A stretch of 64,000 bases of DNA. Origin: Protea cynaroides (lineage: Eukaryota; Streptophyta; Magnoliopsida; Proteales; Proteaceae). Below are positions 56,117-64,000 of this stretch, one piece after another. The position numbers were made by a program, and so were the translations under genes. Position 1 is the first letter of the stretch. Each line of letters begins with the position of its first letter. A model generated the notes under the pieces. That model was given only the letters and a program-made list of their open reading frames with translations. It searched no databases and was not told the DNA's origin. Location of the stretch: assembly GCA_028583415.1 (NCBI GenBank), contig CM053267.1, forward strand, positions 41,528,834 through 41,592,833. Direction: 5' to 3'.

Positions 56117-58142
56117 ATGGTGAGGAAAAAGGATAAATACTGGGAACATGTAAAAATAATTGGTTTGAACCGTTTTAAATATAAGTATTGTGATCTCAAT
56201 TATTCTGGGAGTGTCACACGTATCAAGGCTCATTTGGCTTGCAAGTCTAGGCATGATGTTCAAATTTGTTCTAAAGTCCCTGACTACGTCCAAGCTGATG
56301 CCATTGTAGAATTAAATTCGAATCAAAGTAGGAAGAGAAGAACTGAGTCTGTGGAAAGTGGAATTGGTTCCACAAGTTCTCAAATGCATAGTGGAACTAG
56401 AGCAATTCACCAAGCCAATATACAAGAGATGATTGGTAAAAAGACAAAAGGTCACTAGATAATAAGGTAACAAATTTTTTTGTGAAGAATAACATTTCTT
56501 TTAATGTTATTCAAACAGAATCCTTCATTGAGATGATCAAGGGTGTATGTCAGTATGGACCTAGCTATGTAGTACCTAGTTACTCTACTCTTCGCACTCA
56601 TTTGATTCCTGAAAAAAAAACACGTCATAGAGTATTTTAGCAGTATAAAATCAACCTGGGGTATTACAGGCTGCACAATTATGTCTGATTCTTGGACTGA
56701 TTTAAAAAAAAGGTCTTGGGTCAATGTGATTGCCGCCTACTCACTTGGGGGTGTTGTGTTTTTAAAGTGTGTTGAGTGTGGTACCAATAGAATAACTGCT
56801 ATATTTCTTTTTGATGTAATTTCTGATGTCATTGAGATGTTTGGACCAAACAATGTTGTGCAATTTATTTCTGACAATGCTTCCAATTATAACTCTTGTG
56901 GTGATATGTTGACTGATAAATGGCGTCATATGTATAGAACAAATTGTGTTGCGCATGAGATTAACTTATTTTTTAAGGATATTCACAAGCATATTAGATG
57001 GGTGAGGGGTATTATTGATGAAGGGAAACATGTACTAGATTATATGCACAGGCACTTAGGTATTTTAGCATTGATGGGACAATTTACAAATGAAAAAGAG
57101 GTTAAGCAGCCATGTAGGACAAGGTTTGATACTAATTTCTTGATGCTTCAGTCTCTTAATGTAGTTGAGAATGAGTTGAGACTTCTGGTTGCATCATCTG
57201 AATGGAGATCTTTTCAGTTCAATAGGGCTGAAATGGTAGTAAAAACTGTTAGGATCATCCAATTTGATGCTTTCTGGGAGGGGGCAAGGGAGGTTGTTGA
57301 ATTTATGGAACCATTGATTAGGATTCTTCGCCTTGTTGATTCAGATGGTTCCACTACTGGTTACTTATATGAAGCAACAGAAAGAACAAAGGAATCATTG
57401 AGGAAATTTATAGAGAAGAATGAGATGAAGTACTTAACCATTATGGATTTATTTAAAAGTAGGGTGGAAAAAAACATTATTCATCATGTTCATGTGATTG
57501 CTGCAATTCTCAATCCTTTGTCTATGTATGAAGATCGGCTTGGTATTGATTCTACAACATTTGTGAATGCGCAAGATTTTATTTTGGACAGCATGGTTCC
57601 TCCCGAAAACCATCATCAATTCATGGAAGAAATTGTTGATTATCGTATGAAGTGCTCAAAGTTGTTCAGTATAACAGGAAAATCAATGATGATAACAAAC
57701 CATCCAAGTGAGTATGTTAGTTACTCTATTTTTTTTTATATTATTAAATACAATATTCTTTGTTTACTTGTGATGATTTCTAGGGATTTGGTGGCAATTT
57801 CTTGGTGGTGAATTTCCTGTGCTTCAAAAAGTTGCTTGTAGAATTTTGAACTAACCATGTAACAGTTCTCCTACTGAGCGAAATTGGAGTGCATGGGATG
57901 CGGCACAGACTAAAAAGAGAAATAGATTGTCTCTAGAAATGTTAAAAGATTCGGTGTATATCAGGATGAATTCTTTGATGAAAGAGAAGTATGAAAGTCG
58001 ATCTTTTCAAGATGCAAGGCCCATTGATCTAGAAAAACTTGGTGATTTGCCCGAGGAAGACAATGAGTTGGAGATTGAGCGATTTGAACAGACTGATGTT
58101 GGACCTGATCCACTTTCACCTAACACTGAAACCCCTATTTGA
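56117..58142 (+). pseudogene. hAT transposase (BED, DUF659, hAT-C), broken
   Basis: 56117-56458 encodes a BED-type finger (YSGSVTRIKAHLACKS), with one expected Cys replaced (FKYKYC). After a stop and at least two frame changes (56456-56680, where VCQYGPSYVVPSYSTLRTHL is readable in another frame) a long frame, 56681-57710, carries DUF659 with MSDSWTDLKKRSW and SDNASNY and the central hAT region. GTGAGT at 57710 and TTTCTAG before 57784 look like a real intron, after which WWQFLGGEFPVLQKVACRIL leads to one in-frame TAA and then SPTERNWSAWDA...KKRNRLSLEML, the hAT dimerisation tail, ending at 58142. So the protein is recognisable end to end but not translatable. Terminal inverted repeats could not be found. 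Confidence 0.9.
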
Positions 58143-59060
58143 TGGTTTCATTCAATGATATTTGAAACTTAAAATCTTTTTGTTATTGTCACAATTATGG
58201 AAATATTTGTTTTAGTGATGATGTTGGATGATATGGATGAAGTTTATACTTTGGACATGGATATTGTTATGGTATTTGAATTTTGAATTTTAGATTTAAA
58301 ATTTAATGTTAAATGATATTGGATGATTTATAATATGTTGTGGAATTTAATATATGGATTGTAGAGTATGAATATTATATGCTTGTCATTTAAGTAATAA
58401 ATCCTCAATTTGTGGGAGTATATTATCCTTTTTTTTACCGTATTGTATTAGTTTTAGTCCGTTTAAAACCTGTACTGTTCGTTTTTCTTTTTTTTTGTCT
58501 CAAAAATTTTTGACATTTTTTTTTTTTGCCGTTCCCGTTTTAACTAACTATGGACGTTTTCACCTAAGGCATGTAAGAAACATTTTTTTCCATAATCATT
58601 TTAAATAAACTACCATCCACCATGGCCAAAAAGGTCTGTGGGGTTTACAAAAATTCCTTTCTAGCCACAAATGCGATTGTAGACGATGTGTTGAATTCAT
58701 TATTTTGGCTATTTTCACTCACTTTTAATCGTGTTATTTCACATCTAATAACCAAGACCTAAGACAACCAAAAACATACATGCAGGGTTAAATGTGGTGA
58801 AGCAAAACCATAAGATGGAGACTGCGTAGTGCCCAACACAAGGAAACACAAATTATTCTAAATAAATGTTAATCATCTCTATTAGTGCACTACTTAAATA
58901 CTAGAGATTGATTCATGATACAAGCCTCATCACTCTGGACAACACCAAAATTGCTCTAGCAGTTTGCTCCCACTGTAACTTCTACATCTTTCTTTTTCTT
59001 TCCCTGTTGTTTTCTCCTCCTCATTCCTTATGTTCTCTGTACAGCTCACAATTCTTCCTT
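58143..59060. other. hAT 3' flank, end of unit C, PDI 3' region
   Basis: 58530-58551 (TTCCCGTTTTAACTAACTATGG) resembles a hAT terminus, without a found partner. 58566-58872 is the duplicate of 37966-38284. The remainder should contain the 3' UTR of the minus-strand PDI gene. Confidence 0.45.
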
Positions 59061-59104
59061 GCTGTCATTCCCCATGAGCTCCGCTGTCATTCCCCATGAG
59101 CTCC
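59061..59104. repeat. 22-bp perfect tandem duplication in the PDI last exon
   Basis: 59061-59082 and 59083-59104 are identical (GCTGTCATTCCCCATGAGCT then CC). Being 22 bp, the duplication changes the reading frame of the minus-strand PDI gene at its C-terminus. Confidence 0.97.
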
Positions 59105-62100
59105 TCAAGCGAAAACTCATCTTCTTCAAGTATTTCACCATCTTTACCATCCCAAGGTTCTGTCTTCATGACCACAGGGGCATTGTCAAGAGGTAGAGTT
59201 CCCTTACCACCACGCCCAGCTTCCCTGACAAACTCCCTGCAAAACAACCAAATTATTTTTACTTTCATTCTTTCTCACCAAGTTCCCACATTCGACACGA
59301 AGGTATATAGTGAAGTCAAATTACGTGATTTGGTCGAGCTCAAAGGCACTCCTGAGTGGGGCATAAGCACGTTTCTTCACATTTAGAGCTACCAAAGCTG
59401 GGAAACCATACCCACCGACACCTACTTGCTTCTCTAGATCTGGCTGCTTACCAGCAGCTGCCCAGGCAAAGCTGTAAAAGATACACGATATTAGTTTTGT
59501 TAAAACAATAATCATAATGTTGGCTAACAAACAAAGCTATAGAGATCTCATGTTTTCCACAGGAGAAAAAAAACTGTGAGATATTTTAAGTATTTGACGC
59601 AGGTCGGACTTTAATCTATGAAAAACACATGTTCCAAAATATTGATCTGCCTTGTAATAAAGTGATTCTGAAACTTGCCTGTAAGGACTTTTTTTGAATT
59701 TCTCTGCAACTGATAACAAGAGCTCAAGGTAATTGTTCCTCCCCTCTGCCTTAGAATCCAAAATGTCAGGGAGGAAAGTAACAAAGCAGATGGCAGCTGA
59801 GCTGCATTTCTCTTCCATCACCTCCTACACATCACCGGGACATGTTACTTCCATCAAATGCATAAACTCTATAATTATCATAAACCTGTGGTGGTGAAGA
59901 GAATTTCTTACAGCGCTAGTCAGCTCAGTCACTTCAGGGGGTGCTACATTTGTCTCCAGCTGCTCTAGTGCAAATGCTTCAATAGCTGAAGCAACTCGTG
60001 CACCTCCATACAGGACTGGGCTGTCTTTGTCAACACCGAAAACCAATATGGTGGGGAATCCTTGCACATTAAACCTGATCATCAGAGACTGGTGACCTCA
60101 CCCCATTAGAAACCATACCAATCTATACCAAAAAAAAAAAAAAAAAAAAAACCCATACCAATCTACAAGCAAGTATGTGATGTTCAAAACCATCTTCACC
60201 TCTAACAACTACTCTTATGTGCTCTCACACATGCACACAAGAAGGTGCAGGTAGAGAGGAGAGTTCGAAAAGTAATTTTAGCATTTTCAATTTCTGTCTT
60301 TATCATTTCATTATAATCTCTTTTCAAACCAAAATGATTTAGACTTGGGATTTATTATTATTATTATTATAAGATAACTGCTCTTTATTAATAGCTCATA
60401 AGGAAAGGAAGTACAACTGACTGAGCCCTAAGATCACCCACAACAAGCAACTGGCAATCCCATAACCTTTTAGAATAGGATTTTTCCGGTAAACTTTATT
60501 TTTTTCTTCCCATTGCGTATTTTGCTAATATTGGGCTCAGTAGCTCACAGCATTACATCTACAAACTAACTAGTACTTAAAAGACCTAGACAAAATAATA
60601 TAGGTCCCAATAATATAAGCAGATAGGGTCCTATTTCATAAGATCAGTTGAACAGGCCTGGGACACTCGTAACATGATATACATATATCATGCTCAGAGA
60701 ATCAGGAATACCATTAATCATGTCTAACCCTAGGATTCCGAAGGCCAAAAAATCAGCAAGATCATCTGGTTTTTATTGTAGATTTACATTCTCTCTTTCT
60801 TTGCCTTTTTTTTTTTTTTTTAATAAACCATCTCTCATAAACAGTAAAACAAGACGGCTGGGATCACAATTACATTGACAAAATCAGGCCGATTCTGGTC
60901 TAAACAACATCTAAGGGGGACCAACATGAATAGACCATTCCATTGGTTAGAAAACCCAAGAAAGTAAAATGATCAGTAATTGGAATGATAAAAAATGAGA
61001 CTAACTACAGCGGCACAACTGTATTACTCAACAACATAGATAACAACACTTCCAGTTTCAGAGAGGAGCATAAAACAAAAGTTTCAGACTCTCATAATTC
61101 AGCAAGTTCAAAGCTAGAGCTAAAGCCCATGCCCGATTAAAGTTCACACATGACACGCCTATGAATTAACTAATTGCTTACATAAACTTGCGGTTGCTCC
61201 ATCTCTCTTTTGTTGGGTTTTTCAAATCTTTTTTTTTTTTTTTTTTTTTTTTTTTTGGGGGGGGTTGGGGGATGTGGCAAGGAAGGGAACCTTGACCCAG
61301 AATCCAATGAACATCAAAGAGTGAAAGTTACCTTTTCTGAATCACAATCGACGTGACCTAGCTTCACCTTCCCCTTCAAATTCTTTGCAGCTTTCTTCCA
61401 TTCTGGTGCCAGCTTTTTACAGTGTCCACACCTTTTGGGAGAATAAAAGAATGGGGGAGTTAGATCCAAATCGAATTAAACTTTAAACGGAAAAAATACA
61501 AATGAGAAAATTTCAAAATTTCAAAATAAAATTCAAATCCTAAAATAGCTACGCATGATATGTTAAAGAAAATAAGATAGGGAAAATAATGTTGATAGAA
61601 CACTAATGGATGTTATTTGGAACTCTCTTTTTTCTCAGTAAGTATTTCTTTAACCAAATGAAAAGGAAACAAGCAGTCCTCAAAAGGTAGAATGCCATAA
61701 CCAGTAAAACAATCTCAAATTAAAAAAAAAAACTAGTCACACAAAGGAATGTTAGTTTGAAATATTTTACAGTCATATATTGAACTATTTGTGTCCATCT
61801 GCTCTCGATGTACATGCACCACAAAACACAGTTATAACTATTTTCAACTTGTACCATCTACAGTTTTCAGTTTTAGGGTTGAATTCTATTGAACAGGATT
61901 CAGTACATATCAAATCCAAAAAATCTCAGGAGAGAGATGGCAAGGGATCAAAAGGTATATTTTGTAGAAAACATATTGGACAATTTTCATTTTTTGGTGT
62001 CTCAACCTTTATCCTCTTACAGACTTGCACAGTTAAGATCATGTTTCTGATACTAGAACAACTTAATTTGAAGCTCATTAACAAACCAGAGGGCTTCCAT

Positions 62101-62373
62101 CTAGTTGATTACCATATACTTCAGTAAGATGAAGTGGTGGGTGGCACATGTGCAAGTCACTTATTTTTTTTTTTTTTGGAGACGGTTATCTTTTAGTTCC
62201 TCTCATATATCACAACACAATGGGTTCCCCATCAGCCACCACTCTAAAATCTCATCATTCTATAGCTTGAGTGCATTTTGAAGAACACAAACACTCCCTT
62301 TTTTTTTGTGTGTGTGAACGGCATAGAGATGGGTTTTCTTTCTTTCTTTCTTTCTTTCTGTTTTTTTTTTTTT

Positions 62374-62404
<31 letters not shown>

Positions 62405-63013
62405 GGGTGGAAAGTTCAAATCACAAAAGTCAATTACATGGTGGGCTTTACAACTTTGGCAAGGCACACAAACCAATCAGATAGAAGGGTTTGATCATGT
62501 CTTTACACTGCCTTTTTATTTTTTTATTTTTAATAAGGTTAGTATATAGCTTGCTTATGATATTTTCTATCAGCAAAGACTCAGTTTCTCTTACTACGGT
62601 TTATCTCCTTTAACTTTCTTTCCTCTCCCTAGGTGACAAGAGGTGGGTTGTAGGCTAGTTATTAATATGCAACAATCTGATGAGTAGATAGTGCAGTAGT
62701 GCTCATCTTAGGAGTACTAAAGAAGTTTTACATAGAGATGTAAAAGAAAAGGCAGATCAATCCAACAATGAGCTTGAAGTACAGATAGTGATGCAATACT
62801 AAGATTGAGTACTTGGAGGAACCACCTAAAATCATTATCAATGATAAACACTCACCACGGTGCAAAGAACTCAACGATCCAAAGATCTTTACTTTTAAGT
62901 ACCGTTTCGTCAAAATTACGAGATGTCAGTTCTACTGATGCACTAGGTTCAGATTTCTCACTTGATCCTCCTGCTGACTTTCCATTTAACCGTTCCTTCA
63001 GAAGACCCTTAAT
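59065..63013 (-). CDS. PDIL2-3: P5-type protein disulfide isomerase (3' part; N-terminus outside the window)
   Basis: Six exons are visible, 63013-62856, 61431-61332, 60088-59912, 59824-59679, 59471-59325 and 59236-59065, together 299 residues plus stop in phase. They cover the linker (IKGLLKERLNGK), the second thioredoxin domain with active site WCGHC (split between the first two visible exons) and cis-Pro motif GFPT, and the C-terminal domain to EEDEFSLEELMGNDS. The family oxidises and isomerises disulfides of secretory proteins in the ER. The first thioredoxin domain must lie beyond 64000. The 59679/59471 intron uses a GC donor (CAG|GCAAGT). The last residues are GAHGE because of the 22-bp duplication; with one copy the frame would end SKEEL, a likely ER-retrieval tail. 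Introns carry a SINE, a MITE and an L1 fragment. Confidence 0.95.
61221..61266. repeat. Poly-T/poly-G run in a PDI intron
   Basis: About 25 T followed by G-rich sequence; a length-variable homopolymer. Confidence 0.95.
62337..62407. repeat. (CTTT)n, poly-T and 24-bp poly-G
   Basis: TTTC repeats, T23 (62361-62383) and G24 (62384-62407) in a PDI intron. Overlapping open frames are homopolymer artefacts. Assembly across it may be unreliable. Confidence 0.96.
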
Positions 63014-63212
63014 CTGTAAGCAATCACAGCCTCTCAATGTTTACGCGCACAGTGAACTTATAAGGGAGAAGGATATGCATAAATAGAGAAATAGGCAACC
63101 AAGAAACAAAACACAAATAAATTCCCAAATGGAAAGTTGGTAGAGCCAAGAAAAAGGATGTTTGAAATGGACCAGATAGATAGTGGAGGGGACATGAGAT
63201 AAATACCACATA

Positions 63213-63386
63213 CAAGGTTTTAGTAATTGGTAACGGATCGACCGTATCAGCTGATTCGCATTGGTATCGGCCGACACCAATACTGATCTGATCCCCCCCT
63301 TTTTTTTTTTACTGATATAGACGCATGATGTGCATTTATTGGCTGTGGAATAGATATCGAGTCCGATACCAATTACTCTAACCTTG
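63213..63386. mobile_element. 174-bp TIR MITE in a PDI intron
   Basis: CAAGGTTTTAGTAATTGGTA at the left is the inverse of TACCAATTACTCTAACCTTG at the right (18 of 20). GGTATCGG-type motifs recur inside. CATA borders both ends (63209-63212 partially, 63387-63390), too short to fix the class. Confidence 0.75.
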
Positions 63387-63440
63387 CATACAAGTAAAAA
63401 AATAAAAAGTTTAATTCGGATCATATCATATTCAAATGTG

Positions 63441-63567
63441 CAACCTGGAGGTCACAGGTTTGAAACATAGAAATATCATCTCCGTGTTGCAAGGGTAAGG
63501 CTGCGTACATTCTGTCCCTCCCCAGACCTTGCAGTTGCGGAAACTTCGTGCACTGGGATGCCCTTTT
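63441..63567 (+). mobile_element. Au-like SINE with perfect target duplication
   Basis: GTTTGAAACATAG (box-B-like) is followed by GGTAAGGCTGCGTACATTCT, CCTCCCCAGACC and TTCGTGCACTGGGATGCCC ending in TTTT, the recognisable 3' body of the plant Au SINE family. ATCATATTCAAATGTG flanks it at 63425-63440 and 63568-63583, a 16-bp (17 with the preceding T) direct repeat. At 127 bp it is probably 5'-truncated. Confidence 0.92.
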
Positions 63568-63619
63568 ATCATATTCAAATGTGTTCAAATTAAGCAAAAA
63601 ACATCAAAATTACCCCAGA

Positions 63620-64000
63620 TGATCTCTACGTAGGATCCATATGACCGATTCTAGCCTCAAAAGAAGTGGGGGAAGGAGAGGTGCGAAGCTAATTATTATG
63701 TCTTCAAAGGTGGCTAAGGGTATGTCATACTTCTTTCTTTTATTGAGGGGTCATTGCCCAATCCATCTCTCTATTTGCTCTTATGTATCCTTTGGCCCCA
63801 AACCTTTCAAATATTTTGACATGTGGTCTTCTCATGAGGATTTTCTGGGTGATTGTTAAAGAAGCATGGGAGCATCGTATTAGGGAAATAAGGTGGCATC
63901 TTATTAACTTTGCCCAACAATTGCGAGAAGTTAAATGTTCTTTACCCAAATGGAACAAGGAATCTTGAATCTTTTGGTGATTGTAACAAAATAGAAATAA
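63620..64000 (+). pseudogene. L1 LINE fragment in a PDI intron
   Basis: FGPKPFKYFDMWSSHEDFLG, then in a second frame KEAWEHRI and QLREVKCSLPKWNKE, and finally FGDCNK. This order (PFxFxxMWxxHxxF ... AW ... LKxxLKxWNKExFG) is the stretch between endonuclease and reverse transcriptase of plant L1 elements. Frameshifts show it is dead. It runs off the window edge. Confidence 0.75.

Larger units (their letters stand above)
48830..58872. repeat. Duplicated unit C (decayed)
   Basis: Collinear with units A and B in pieces: 48830-49020 (start), 49480-49670 (LTP promoter), 50902-51670 (3' of LTP), 53624-53700, 54232-54420 and 58566-58872. The LTP and DUF3537 coding regions are absent. Insertions include the TIR element at 49670, the L1 at 51672 and the hAT at 56 kb. 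Confidence 0.8.

Noticed and set aside
59096..59386. 96-residue plus-strand frame
   Set aside because: Antisense shadow of the last two PDI exons.
62255..62549. Frames containing poly-Phe/poly-Gly or poly-Lys/poly-Pro
   Set aside because: Homopolymer T and G runs; no gene.
1..64000. tRNA, rRNA or other structured RNA genes
   Set aside because: I saw no convincing cloverleaf or conserved RNA gene; the GGTATCAGAGC motifs are retroelement primer sites, not tRNAs. A covariance-model scan would be needed for a firm negative.

Overview
The window is nuclear DNA of a flowering plant. It is AT-rich, its genes are split by GT-AG introns, the intergenic space is full of transposon debris, and every recognisable gene has close relatives in Arabidopsis and other angiosperms. 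The sequence does not let me name the species.

Layout: (1) 1.2-9.2 kb, minus strand, an intact 16-exon EHD1-type gene (EH domain, dynamin-like ATPase, about 549 residues), with a 1.8 kb terminal-inverted-repeat (TIR) element about 0.4 kb upstream of its start codon. (2) 13-19 kb, gene-free, with a nested retroelement fragment and seven copies of a ~230-240 bp, GC-rich, almost perfectly palindromic element. (3) About 18.2-26.8 kb and 27.0-35.4 kb, two tandem copies of an ~8.4 kb unit. Each carries a secreted type-1 lipid transfer protein gene (plus strand) facing a four-exon DUF3537 multi-pass membrane protein gene (minus strand; gustatory-receptor-like family). Both DUF3537 genes look intact. 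The first LTP gene is intact and the second is a pseudogene. (4) 36-46 kb, mostly mobile DNA: two TRIM-like elements, a 2.4 kb TIR element and an L1 reverse-transcriptase fragment. (5) 47.6-48.0 kb, an RCI2/PMP3 small membrane protein gene. (6) About 48.8-58.9 kb, a third, decayed copy of the duplicated unit. Its LTP promoter survives but the LTP and DUF3537 genes are gone, and it holds a TIR element, a 5'-truncated L1 LINE and a hAT transposase pseudogene. (7) 59.1-63.0 kb, minus strand, the 3' part of a P5-type protein disulfide isomerase gene (PDIL2-3-like) that continues beyond the window; its introns hold a SINE, a MITE and an L1 fragment.

The strongest unusual signal is the palindromic family: twelve copies, five flanked by perfect or 8-of-9 matching 9-bp direct repeats, which points to Mutator-type hairpin MITEs with about 100 bp arms. 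The second is in the PDI gene, where an exact 22-bp tandem duplication at the 3' end of the coding region shifts the frame and removes a C-terminal Lys-Glu-Glu-Leu, a probable ER-retrieval signal. The third is the contrasting decay of the three LTP copies: one intact, one without a core promoter and frameshifted, one with a promoter but no gene. All comparisons were made by eye within the window; no database search was possible.
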